64,000 bases of DNA. It comes from Sordariomycetes sp. S80-01Y (taxonomy: Eukaryota; Ascomycota; Sordariomycetes). Shown here piece after piece: positions 46,063 to 56,753 of this stretch. A model generated the notes under the pieces. The model had not been told where the DNA came from, did not search any database, and saw nothing but the letters and a program-made list of their open reading frames with translations. Numbering within the stretch: the first letter of the stretch is position 1; the number at the start of each line of letters is the position of its first letter. Made by a program: the position numbers and the translations under genes. The DNA is taken from the NCBI GenBank assembly GCA_037042185.1, contig JAXQJY010000027.1, positions 1,240,001 to 1,304,000 of the forward strand. Direction: 5' to 3'.

Positions 46063-48747
46063 ATTCCTTGAACAATCATCCTCGTCTCGAGTAAATAGTG
46101 TTCTACAATGATGCCAACTGTAGATTCTTGTGATGCTGTGTATTCACAAAACGATGCATTGTTCCAGGTCCTCCATGCCGACTCTCGCTATCACACGCCG
46201 GCCATGTATGGCCTGGTCTCCACTTAGTATCTGAGCTTCTCAAGTCGGATCGCTTGGGGTGGTAGGTACTCGAAATACTCCATCCATTACGGACAACCTG
46301 CGTTGCTAAGGTGAGATTTGGTGGAGGTAGATAGCCCTCTACAGGTTGTGGGAGCTGATCTCGACCAACAATAAGACCTCTCTGATGCTGTTCGCTCTTC
46401 GGATCACATGAGCACCCCGTGTCAAATGGCCGAGAAGCTTCGTCCAGGGAGTTTTCGTCCATACACAACGCTCAGCGTCTTGATCCGGTTACCCAAACTC
46501 ACCTTGATGCCGCCCCGGGTTCTCCTGAGGGCTACGTATGGTGCTACTCTCTCATGTTGCGTCTGAAGCTATTGGACTTGGAGACTGGAGGCTGGGCCAG
46601 ATTATAGACAGTCACTGATGCCTCATGCCTCTGGATGAATCTGCACTAAGGAGCTCGAACCTACCTGATGGACCCATCGTCAGCGTTCTGCTCATGTCAC
46701 AAGCTGACTGGGCTCCAGGAAATAGTTCCAGGCTTGAGCAGGCTAGACTGCAGCCCTTGGCTCGGTAGACGATGGAATTTGAACAGTCTCATAAAGATCT
46801 AGAGTACAAGTGTCAATTCAGTGCCAGACGTCGGTTATATCAGCTCAGTGAAAGGACCCGAGGGATACTTGCCGTCTTGTCGATACCGTCTCACCACAAA
46901 AGCAAGCTCACCAACGACCACCTGCAGGGCAGCTCATCCTGAGATTGTCCCTTCATGACTACCCTTTTTTTTGGGGGGGGGGGGAGTGTGAATGTGGGAA
47001 TGGAAGCTCGAATATTACTCAGGGCGTCTCGAGTGGGGTGGAAGCAACACTGCCGCAGCTGTCTATTGCCAGCCAAACGTGAAAGACACTGCGGTGCGGT
47101 TCAATGCAGCAAGATCACGGACACGCATATACCATGGCGGTGTGAGCATCACCATCACCAACGATGTGCTGACTCGTCTTCCGAGGTGATTGCAGGGACT
47201 GCCGAGCGTTCTCGACCAGAGAAGGTTGCAAGGTACACTTCGTTGACGTGCTTAGAAGGCACAACGGAAGATTTGAGTACATGACAGAGTGGAATCATCG
47301 GCTTGGTGGACTGTTCGGCGTACTGTCATCGTCCTATGCTGCTTAGTCGTCTTACGACATTAAGCAAGCCTGTGGCACAGGCCATTTCCAGAAGTTCAAT
47401 AGCCATCCTTTTCACGTCGTGGAAGCGAGAAGATGCCGCAGCTTCGCTCTTAGCAAACGAAAACAACAACGTTACACTGCTGATGTCCCAAAGCACTCGG
47501 TGGCCACCACCTCTCAGGCATCGCCAGGAACTACCACCGGTTCCAGCCCAGAACGCGGTGTAAATCACTCTTATTTGGGACTAAATGGACAAACTTCCAT
47601 CCGAGCATTCTTCTGCACACCTCGGAAGACAGCGTCACTCCGAGACAGCGGCCTCGAAGTGGAAGATCCCGCACTTCTCCATGCCGAAACCATCTTTTGT
47701 CGCACATCCCATTCGGACGGCTTACGAAGACGACCGCCGCTTGGCAGGTCTCGTCATTGCTTGGCTTTCAGGGTCCATCCACTTCGAGCAGGTCAGTGGC
47801 ACCGGCCAGGGGCGGGTGTTTGATGATGGGCACCCTTCCTTCGGCCGTCTGGTACCACAGCGACGGCGGGACTTGTCTTGGAATGTCGATCGCTGAGGGT
47901 CTGGATGCACGACGGTGTCAGACGGAGGGGCGTTCACTCGCACACATCCCGGCAACGAGACAAGATGGCCTGTTGAGAATTCCCAGCGACGAGCTTCGGC
48001 AGTCAGAGAAGGCTTGTCAACATCGGGGTCCGTGATGTCGGGAATCAGTCTGTCTCAAGGCGGCTGTAGGATCTTGACAGGTTGCACCCCTTACATCAAG
48101 CCCTACATCAAGCCCTGAAGCTAAGGTAGGCCCAAGCGGCCGCGATGACAGCTGGGACGTGCCTTGGCTGACTTGCCAGGACTCACCCTCTCCGTCAGCA
48201 GCCGGGACGGCCCCGCCGCCACTTCGGCGCAATTAGTCGTGCCTGAGCCCTACGAGGAACCCCGCGGCTGGCAACTCGGGTGACTAAATACTTACTGCCG
48301 GCGTTTTGTCACCACGCCTCATGTAGGGGTCCTTTTTTTTCTTCCCGACGTCATATGCGAGGACCCTTGATTTCCGTCAACGGACAGGACCACGACCGCG
48401 CCTCCGCGCCCATTTATTCCTACTTTTGCATTCCGCTTGTACCCTTTTGCTTTCGCTTCCCACCTGACCAAGGCATGCTGACGACGGCGACGAGGTCTCC
48501 ACCCCCCTCCTGCCGATGATCTCCCCCTCCACGCTGGCCCAGAGCAACACCCACCCCCTTTCTCCCGTAAGAAAGCTCACGCCCTCTCCTCAGAACGAAG
48601 GACCAGGCCATGTCGACCCTTATAACGTCCTCGCCGCCCCGCCGGGGGACTCGACGGAGGGCCTCCTGTCCCAATCTCGGCATCTTCAACTTCTCGTCCA
48701 TCCTCCACCCGCCGTCCTCCGATCTCGCCCATAAGCGCCGAGGAAGC
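46063..48747. other. Gene desert continued, no gene supported
   Basis: Frames at 46,100-46,470 (-) and 47,400-48,030 (+) overlap others and carry no domain. A T8-G12 homopolymer junction (46965-46984) and a doubled TACATCAAGCCC word (~48,091-48,116) are present. The last ~250 bp form the GC/pyrimidine-rich leader of the phosphopantetheinyl transferase gene. Confidence 0.4.
46965..46984. repeat. Homopolymer junction T8-G12
   Basis: Eight T followed directly by twelve G. Such runs are hypermutable and prone to sequencing error. Confidence 0.85.
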
Positions 48748-49750
48748 ATGGCCGTGCCGGTCAACAGTACCAGGAAGGGGAACACGTTAGTCATACAATG
48801 GGTGCTGGACACGCGGAAACTGTGGCCCAAGGCCGCGAGGACCGTGCAGCTTGCGGAGCATGTGCGTTGTCCCCTCCTTGGGTGGTACGAGAGGGATCTC
48901 ACTGACATGGTTGCAGGCTAAGCGCGCCCTGGCCCTGCTGTCCATCAAGGAACGCGAGGACGTCCTCAAGTTCGTCCACGTCAGGGACGCCAAGATGGCG
49001 CTGGGCTCGAAGCTGCTCAAGCGCTACCTCATCGCTCGCTACGCGAACTGTCCGTGGGACTCGGCCAACATGACGAGGAACAAGGACACCAAGCCCGTCT
49101 ACATCGCGCCCGACGGCACCGAGCCGCTGATATTCAACGTCACACATCAGGCCGGGCTGGTGGTGCTCGCGGCCGCGTACCACCCCCCGCCCGGGACGGC
49201 GATAGGCGTGGACGTCGTCTGTCCCACCGAGAGGCGCGACAGGGACCACCAGCTGATCCACGCCGAGGGCTGGAAGACCTTTGTCGGCATCCACGATGAG
49301 GTTCTCTGTCCCGCTGAGGTGACAAGCCTCAACCGCCTCCCGTTCAAGGACCTCGACCACAAGCTCCGCTACTTCTACACGCTGTGGTGTCTGCGCGAGG
49401 CTTACGTCAAGATGACGGGGGAGGCGTTGCTGGCATCGTGGCTCAAGAAGCTTGAGATGAGGTACTTCACTCCTCCCGAGGATGCGCCCATCGACCAGAC
49501 GGAAATTTGGTTCCACGGACGCCGGTTAGAGGACGTGGACCTGGACTTTGTCAATGTGCTTGACGGGTTCATGATCTGCACAGCGACGAGGCGGGACAAG
49601 AAGGGCGAGAGACTAGACATTGGAGAGTATGAGCTCATCGACATTGAGGAAGCCATCAGCTTCGGAGAGAAGAGCAGGAGTCCGTCGAGGCCGGTGATGC
49701 ACAAAGCCCTGACGACACCGGTGAGGACACAGCAGGCGTTGAAGGTTTGA
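48748..49750 (+). CDS. npgA: 4'-phosphopantetheinyl transferase (NpgA/Sfp type)
   Basis: Two exons: 48748-48861 and 48917-49750. They are joined in phase 0 across a 55-bp intron (donor GTGCGT, CACTGAC branch, GCAG), giving 315 aa. The N-terminus NTLVIQWVLDTRKLWPKA is the usual PPTase opening, then LLSIKEREDVLKFVHVRDAK and ALGSKLLKRYLIARY. Catalytic and CoA/Mg motifs are visible: FNVTHQAGLVVLAA, the metal-binding IGVDVVCP, and FYTLWCLREAYVKMTGEALL (the W..REAY.K motif with catalytic Glu and Lys). Known role: transfers phosphopantetheine from CoA to carrier domains of fungal polyketide synthases, NRPSs and the lysine-pathway aminoadipate reductase, so it is the single activator of much secondary metabolism. 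An upstream in-frame ATG at 48610 would add 46 residues; I prefer 48748 for fit. It is convergent with the dienelactone hydrolase gene (155 bp apart). Confidence 0.9.
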
Positions 49751-49904
49751 CATACATGTTACACACGGCTGGCGTTTGGTCGCATCATTTACGAGGGCTT
49801 ACGATCTTACGATCTCACGACATAGCAATCATATTTATTCTTTTTAGTCTTTTCTTGCAATATGTCCTCTCTGAGCCGATTGCGACACTTGATTCACATC
49901 TGGC

Positions 49905-50795
49905 TTAGAAGTTCTCGCCAAAGAACTTCAGAACAGTCTTGTAGCCCCTCTCATACTCACTCTTGACCCTCTCATCCTCGAGGTTCGATCTCGCGGCCAT
50001 CCAGCCGTGGATCTGATCCTTGAAGATCTCTACGTGCTTCTTGACGCCACCGAGCGCATCCTCGAACTTCTTCACATCCTCTGCCGGCTCATCCCCCGAG
50101 GCGAGCATGGCGAAGGGCACGGTCATGCCCTGAGCATCGGCGGGGTCGACCATGGCGGGGTGCGCCGAAGCGGCGACGGAGAAGGGGTTGCTGTCGGCCT
50201 TGACAGAGAGCGCAGCGACCTTGCCGCCCCAGCAGAACTGCGTTCGAATGTCAGTAGAAGATCAGGCGGAGAGACTAAAAGGGAGGGAAAACGTACGCCT
50301 AGGATGCCGAACTTGGAGATGGAGCTGTCCTTGGCCTTGATGGCGTCGACGAAGCCGGGAACCTTGCCAGCAATCTTGGGAGGAGGGAAAGTCTCGAAGA
50401 ACTTGCCCAGCTTCTCCTTCTTCTCGTCATTGTCAGGCGGGAAGCTGTTTCAGTTAGCACACGCATACATCCCACGCGGGCTTCCCCTCCCAGGGGCTGG
50501 ATACTCACATCTCGATCGGGCAGGGCTTGCCCTCGAACCAGTCGGGCATGTACACCTTGTACTTCTGCTTGTCGCTGGTGCTCAGGATGTCGGCGCCCTG
50601 GAGCGTCTGGTCGAAGTATCCAAAGATGTCGAAGATGACGACGATGGCCTTCGTCGCGTCGGCGGGGCCCGTCACATACGTCTTGTAGCCGCCGATGGTC
50701 TCGTAGGTGCCCTTGGGCTGGTAGCCCTTGCTGACGATGGGCGGAATGTTGCAGCAGGCGGCGCTGTGGCCGTGGGAAGCGGGCATGGCGGACAT
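49905..50795 (-). CDS. Dienelactone hydrolase family protein
   Basis: Three exons: 50795-50509, 50444-50297 and 50237-49905. The introns are 64 bp (GTGAGT, GCTAAC branch) and 59 bp (GTACGT, CTGAC branch). The product is 255 aa, the typical size. The N-terminus is rich in Cys and His (SHGHSAACCNIPP), usual for fungal members. The alpha/beta-hydrolase core shows AIVVIFDIFGYFDQTLQGAD; then the nucleophile elbow FGILGFCWGGKVA (GxCxGG, Cys nucleophile, split exactly by intron 2); SAHPAM; PFAMLASGDEPAED (catalytic Asp region); and the catalytic His in DQIHGWMAAR. Family members hydrolyse dienelactones or related esters, in fungi often in aromatic-compound breakdown; the substrate here is unknown. 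An AIM2-like role is also possible. Confidence 0.93.
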
Positions 50796-51531
50796 TTTGG
50801 GCGGCTGGGGTGGTCAGGGACCAGGTCGTACTTGAGCTGGGGGAGCTTGGTCTGGGGTCGGGGTTGAGATCGCGGGGTGGTGTTGATGATGAGTGCGCGG
50901 GGTCTGGAAGTTGGTGAGAGTCCTGGTGGTGGTAGTAGATATCGTCGATGGTCAGATTGGTATGGGCGAGAAGGGGGTTGATAAGGATCGTCGCTCAGGC
51001 AAAGGGAAGTCGTGTTGTCACCGATCCGAGGCGATGGGAAGCTGCCGAGAGCTCGAGGTGGGGTTGTCCCACTGTGATGTCACTGACACCTCAAGGTGGG
51101 ATATCCGCGGACAGAAAAAGGGGTAAAAGGGGCTCGCGCTTCACAGCATGTCAGCTGCCGACACATACGCGTATCTCCCAGAAATCAAGTTAAAATTTGT
51201 ACAAGACTTTGGCGACGGAGAAAGTGCAGCGTAGAGGGCAGCTGACTCTCGAAGTGCTAATGGACGTACCTACATTGAAGCTATGATGAGTAGTTGCCCG
51301 GGCCCCTCCCTTTTTTGTCAACTACTTAGACGACCGAAGCGCGGCACGGAGGTGCGGAATGCGCAGGACTAGCAACGGATATCTCAGATCCGAAAGGTAT
51401 CGGGCATCGATACGTGGTTTGCATTGGTTCTCCATGTGGTGACTACCTAGTGCCTGAGACCACACTACCCACATGACAAATACCGCCAAGGGGACGTCGG
51501 TATCCAGTAATACTAGCTGTGACGATACACT
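50796..51531. other. Intergenic region, no gene seen
   Basis: Promoter of the dienelactone hydrolase gene and 3' side of the unrecognised gene to the right. No domain-bearing frame. Confidence 0.5.
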
Positions 51532-53252
51532 CTAACACTGCTGGGCCGCTGTCGATACAAAGTACCCATAGAGGATGAATCCATACTGCCTAGTAGCTCG
51601 ACTTACACTCAGCAGTACCGGCATAACAGTACAGCTGCTTGTCCTTCCACACGTCGTTCTCGTCGCAGGCAGGATGCCACCTCGTAAAGACTTGAGCTGG
51701 AAAGCCAAGCCCAATGTCGTGAGCAGTATCCTCTTTGTAAACTTGGTACCACAGCCCACTCCATTTCTCATCCGCCAATGCAATTGCGGCGTCGTACATT
51801 TCTGCTGGGGGGTCCCAGATGATCACATTGCTGAGTTCGTGAGCATAAGCCACGTCGATGCATTGCTTCAAAAAGCCCAGAATCTCTAACGTGTATCCGA
51901 CCGAGCTCCTGACGGCAACTCGATTGACGAATAGCGCTCCTAATTCCTTCCGTGGCAGTGACTAGCTTAGCCATGCTTCACCCGGCTCGCCCCGGCGTTC
52001 CTCTGCTGCAACACCAACCTGAGCGATCCACATTCCTGGGAACTCTCCCCTTGGGCATAGTTCATCTTCATGTCCAGCCTTTGCATGCATGAGCGCGTAA
52101 GGCTCATTGATGACGAGACTCCTCTCGGAGCTCGCGTTGCTTTCCCGGATGAAGTGTTCTTGGTTGGCCCCTCTTGACTTATTCATGAGTTCGCGAAGAC
52201 GAAAGAGCGATATCCTGGCCGTTCCATGACTGTCCATAAGCATATGAGGGCCATGCATCTGTATGCGAAGCTGTGGAATGACCTGACGCTTCCATTGAGG
52301 GCTGCAAACCAATTGCTCGGGCATCATGGTATACATAATGCTAATGAGGCATTGCTGATCCAGGAGCTCCCTAGCCTTCTCCAGTAGGATCTTCCCTAGA
52401 GATCGTCTTGGAATACCCATATTCATGAGTACTGCGGCCTTGACCTGTTTGCTTTCCCGACTTTGTCCTGAATACTGAGTGGCGGCCAACAAGCGGACGT
52501 CACAGCTGCAGATGGGGACGTCGCCGTCAGCTAATGACGTGAGAATAATTCGAAAGTTCTCGACATCTCCGGAGGCTACGTGGATTTTGTAGTTATCTGG
52601 GTCCTCGCTGTGTGGCTTCTATTCAGACACACCGTGTTAGCCACGCCCTTCACAAAATGATGCACCAAGCCACCTACCCTGGTAGTCGTAGGAACTTCCG
52701 GTAGGGTGTCCTCGTCGTTGTTGATTGTCTTAGAGGGAAAGATGCTCTCGTCGAGTTCTTCATCTGAAATTTCGAAGATAGACGGGTCCGGCAGGCTCAC
52801 CTCCAGGCTATCGCCGTTATCGTCGTCGGAGACCCCGAGCTCCTCCATCGTGAGCCCTAATCGCCAAGCGAAGTATTCCGGGTCTGTCAGGCTTTTCGCG
52901 GTGAAAGTTTCCTCATAGACTGAAAAAGTAGGGGAATAGGCAGTGTCCTCATCGTCATCTAGCTGTCCTGGGGTATGTTGGACAGCGGTACGCTGAGAAT
53001 CGGCCGGGGGGCGTGCATGGGCCACTGCTTCATCGGAGTCGCGCATCTTCGGGACCAGCTTGTGCAAGAGCCTCTCGCTTCTCGAGGCGTACTCTTGGAA
53101 GTACCCAGTGGGGAGCTGGTCGGAAAGGCGTCGCTAGAACTGTTGAACAAGGTTCTCGCCCGGGCCTTGCTCAAGCATGACTGTGACACGCATTCGTGGA
53201 ATTGTGGGAGAAGAAAATTGTGTTCCTCGTCTGTTCTGTCATTGTATTCCAT
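51532..53252 (-). CDS. Unrecognised multi-exon protein, ~497 aa
   Basis: Proposed exons: 53252-53190, 53133-52678, 52618-52019, 51961-51607 and 51548-51532; every junction keeps phase. The N-terminus MEYNDRTDEEHNFLLPQFHE joins RRLSDQLPTGYFQEYASRSE, followed by a long acidic linker (SDDDNGDSLEVSLPDPS, SDEELDESIFPSK). From about residue 175 a folded part begins: NYKIHVASGDVENFRIILTS, CDVRLLAATQYSG, AAVLMNMGIPRRSLGKILLE, QWKRQVIPQLRIQMHGPHML, SLVINEPYALMHAKA and GEFPGMWIAQ. It continues after the 57-bp intron with SLPRKELGALFVNRVAVRSS, SNVIIWDPPAEMYDAAIALA and FPAQVFTRWHPACDEND. Without that intron a TAG at 51964-51962 would end the frame. The C-terminal half vaguely resembles a GNAT-type fold (RVAV... 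then alpha helix... VIIWDP), which I do not claim. Function unknown. Confidence 0.6.
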
Positions 53253-53565
53253 TGGAGGCAAACGAAACGTAATTGGAAAGAAGCTTCGACCAGATCATTC
53301 AAAGGCTCTAAGGCGGGGAAAGTGAAGCCAGTCAACTGTTGACAGCAGGCAGTGACAACCTTTGCGTCCATGTGAAGTGTCGTCGGGCCAGAGCCTGCCT
53401 CGGAGTGCCAGTTTTTACAAAGCCAACCACGACATTGCCAATTTTCAAGGCGCGGTGCTCCGCACAGGAGCGCTGAGAGTGAGTGAAACGCAAAGTGTCC
53501 GCTCTATCATGACGATCTATTTAGCCGATGCACACAAACGCCGTGCAAGATGCTCCGAGGTCTAT

Positions 53566-55366
53566 CTAACTAGTAGGAGCAGGAGGGGTCTCCAACGATA
53601 GATAAAACACCTTGTGCCCCTTTGCTGACTTCTTTCTGTCGTCTGATTGTTTCTCCACAGCTGTCTCTTTCGCGCTCTTCTCATCCTTCTTGGAGCTTTC
53701 CTTGTTACCGTCGTCCTTGGTGGTGTCGAGAACCCCATCCTTCAGCTTGCCCAGAGACTTGATCCTGTTTCCATTGGCATCAAGGTCAACAACGACATCT
53801 GTCTTGTCTATGGTTCCGTCCTCGGTGTATTTCCACACCTGCTTCATCTCGCCACGCGCTAGAGCTGTCAAGTACAGCGAACCCAGGACACCGGGTACGA
53901 GATACAGAAGCGCAGGTTGGCCCTGTTTGAATACCAGAAGCATGGTGAGTGTTACAGCCATCCCCAGGCTGTAGCCAACCACAGAGGCATGGAAGTACGT
54001 CTTTGGGAACATTGTAGCGGCGATATCAGCTGGCAACTCCTTTTTGCCGAATGGCAGCCAGCCTCGCACCCAAAACCACTCAGCCCACGAGCCTTGCGCG
54101 TTGACATAACGAGCCTTGACTTCCTTGTGCTTGGTCTCGCTCTTCGTGATCATCTCACCGGAAGCATCCTTCTCAATAATCTTAAGATCGGTCGCTTCGT
54201 ACTTGACGCGGCGTTGATAGTACATGTAGAGGTCTAGCCGGAGAGCCCAGGCCATCATAATACCGGGAAGGACAATGTCGCCGAGACCGAGAATGCTTTG
54301 GCGCCCGGCTGCCTTGAAGGTGAGTTTGATGGGAACGTCCAGCTTGGTCGCGACTGTGACCATGTAAGGCCTGCAACCCGTTAGCGAGATATTTTCACCG
54401 CGGGACTGCAACTTACGTGTAGAATACCATGAAGATATCGTAGAAGAAGAGACCAACGAGGACTACGGTGCCTATGAGAAGGTCGGTAGGTGACAGCAGT
54501 AGGAACGCGCCATAGCACATTCCATAGCCCATGAGGTTTGACAGGAAAGGCGAGGAAGTCCAGGAGTAGATCCCAGCCGTAGCGAGAGCAGCCACAAGAG
54601 ATATCATCTGGACGAAGTTGATCCTTGATCTCTCCTTTCCAACGCCGTGGACGTACAGCTTCAAGATCCATTGCGTCGTGAAAAGCTCACGGTAGCCCCA
54701 AGCCACTTTTTGCGCGGCTTGCGAGCCCGTGAGGAAGGACAGTATGCCAGGAAGAGGATTGGTCGCCGAAGCCTCTCCTTCGACCGCGTTGCCAACATCG
54801 TCACAAACCCTGACCACCCTCTCCGCTTGGTCAACTTTCCTCAAGCGACCGTCTGTTCCCCTCCACCACTTTGGAAACACCAATCCCGTCACCAACCCCA
54901 ATCCGTGCGCATAGAAGCTTAACAAGCTCACAACGCTCATCGTACTCATATACCATCTCAAGATCTTGTTGAGAATCTCCGGGTCTTGAAGATACTGAAT
55001 CAAGTAGTACAGTCCCACCAACATGATACCTGCTAGGAAGGGAAACATGATGGCGTCGGAAAGCTCGAGGCCTTGTGTCACACGCTCCTCATCCTCATCT
55101 TCGTCCTCGTCCTCGTCAGCGTCCTCCCGGGCTTGGCCTTTGGGTCGTCGCGGTTTCGAGGGAGCCGCGGAGGGCGGACGACGGATAGAGGCGTGTGCGC
55201 CAACATAAATGATTCCCAGGGCCCCGAGGACGAGCTGGGCTTCGAGTGCGAGGAAGGACATGTCACTGAGGACAGACCATGTTGACTCTGGAGCGTTGCT
55301 CGTAGTACCGTTGAAGGTGGCGTTGATGGAGTCGACCGCTCCTTCGAAGGAAGTAGCGTTCTCCAT
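53566..55366 (-). CDS. Signal peptide peptidase (intramembrane aspartyl protease)
   Basis: Two exons: 55366-54417 and 54370-53566. They are joined across a 46-bp intron (GTAAGT, CTAAC branch, GCAG), giving 584 aa. Start MENATSFEGAVDSINATFNG carries several N-glycosylation sequons in the lumenal N-terminus. Nine hydrophobic segments follow, with the family motifs: FFYDIFMVFYTPYMVTVATK (YD), SILGLGDIVLPGIMMAWALR (GLGD) and GQPALLYLVPGVLG (PAL). The first cytosolic loop holds an Asp/Glu run (DADEDEDEDEDEE) and the C-terminus is a long Lys-rich tail. Known role: cleaves signal-peptide remnants and type II membrane proteins in the ER; in Aspergillus the SPP homologue acts in hypoxia and sterol adaptation. 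It shares a 230-bp divergent promoter with the cyclophilin gene. Confidence 0.95.
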
Positions 55367-55596
55367 CGTGAGCTCGAAAGTGTTGAGAGGCAACGAACTC
55401 AGAGGTTGTGTAGAAAAATAAGATCTGGAAAGTGAAGTGTCGCAAGTGGGATGTGTCTTCACTGCCAGGCAAACCGCTGTGGGGCATGACGTTTCCAGTA
55501 GCGGATCAAGTCCCTGCAGATCTAAACCTTCCAGCAACCTCGTTCAGACCTGAACTTGCGACAGCACGCGACCTTCCAACTCGCAGGACCCTCACA

Positions 55597-56148
55597 ATGG
55601 CAACCGACGTTTTACTACAGACCTCATTGGTAGGCCGTCTCCCTAGTAGCTCAAAGGCTGCTCAGCCCCCGCGCGACCGCTAACAGCATCAGGGCAACAT
55701 CACCCTCGAGCTCTACACCACCCACGCGCCGAAGACGTGCGCAAACTTCACGACCCTCTGCCAGCGCGGCTACTACAACTCGACCATCTTCCACCGTATC
55801 ATCCCCTCCTTTATGGCCCAGGGCGGCGACCCGACCGGCACCGGCCGCGGCGGCAGCAGCATCTACGGCGATGCCTTCGAGGACGAGATATCTCCCCAGC
55901 TGAAACACACGGGGGCGGGCATCCTGAGCATGGCCAACAGTGGTCCGAACACGAACGGCAGTCAGTTCTTTATCACACTGGCGCCGACGCCATGGTTGGA
56001 TGGCAAGCACACGATTTTTGGGAGGGTGAAGGGCGGGATGGGAACGGTGAAGAGGTTGGGACTCGTGAAGACGGGCCCGGAGGACAGGCCGGTTGAAGAG
56101 GTGAAGATCATCGAGGCCAAAGTATTGACGGAGGGCGATGATCTATAG
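55597..56148 (+). CDS. Cyclophilin, PPIL1 type (peptidyl-prolyl isomerase)
   Basis: Exon 1 (55597-55629) encodes [12 protein letters not shown] 63-bp intron (donor GTAGGC, GCTAAC branch, CAG) leads to exon 2 (55693-56148). The product is 162 aa, exactly one cyclophilin domain. Visible are [18 protein letters not shown], the catalytic Arg in [40 protein letters not shown], the Trp and His of [16 protein letters not shown], and [13 protein letters not shown]. The short form lacking extra domains, with [18 protein letters not shown], is closest to PPIL1 (spliceosomal cyclophilin). Known activity: proline cis-trans isomerisation; PPIL1 binds SKIP in the spliceosome. Divergent from the SPP gene. 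Confidence 0.95.
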
Positions 56149-56753
56149 CAACGAATCTGAAGTTATCTCTTGGTGTTCTGGCGTATGGGTCTGTTCATTT
56201 GACAACATTGACGGAAGGATTTTGGACTGTGCTTTCGCCCCACGGGGTGACGACTGGGCGTGTTCACAACTGACAGAAACATGGAAGGTTTGGACCCGTT
56301 CGTCCAAGATTGAATTGAAGCAACCTATACACCAAACACCCTGTCCTCAATGCTAGAATGGGATATCCGCCCAAGACCGTAGCCAACCGTTACCCGTGAC
56401 GCTGTCCAATGCAAAAGATGTACGAAAAGGGAAGAAAAGAAAAGAAAAAAAGCAAAAGTGCAAAGAAGATCTGAATACAGCAACAATCTCGGCGTGCGAC
56501 CTCTCCAAGCCTTCCTGGCTCCACCTTGCTGGCTGTCGTCGGTATCCAAGCCATCGAGCGAGGCTCTTTTGTAGCTAAGACTAGGAAGCTGTTCGTCTGC
56601 GTGATAGTGGTATAAGTATAGTAAGAGCAGTCATCATCGCTGGTGATCTGGCTTTTGCCGTTGACGAGACCCTGTAGTCGCGCTCTGCTTGGTGGGGGGC
56701 TCGTCATCTGTTCCGGCATCTAGGTGCCCCAAAGAGGGCGTTGCTCGTTGCAT

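Noticed and set aside
47419-48035. Three overlapping plus-strand frames
   Set aside because: No frame stands out, none has a domain, and no splice path joins them sensibly.
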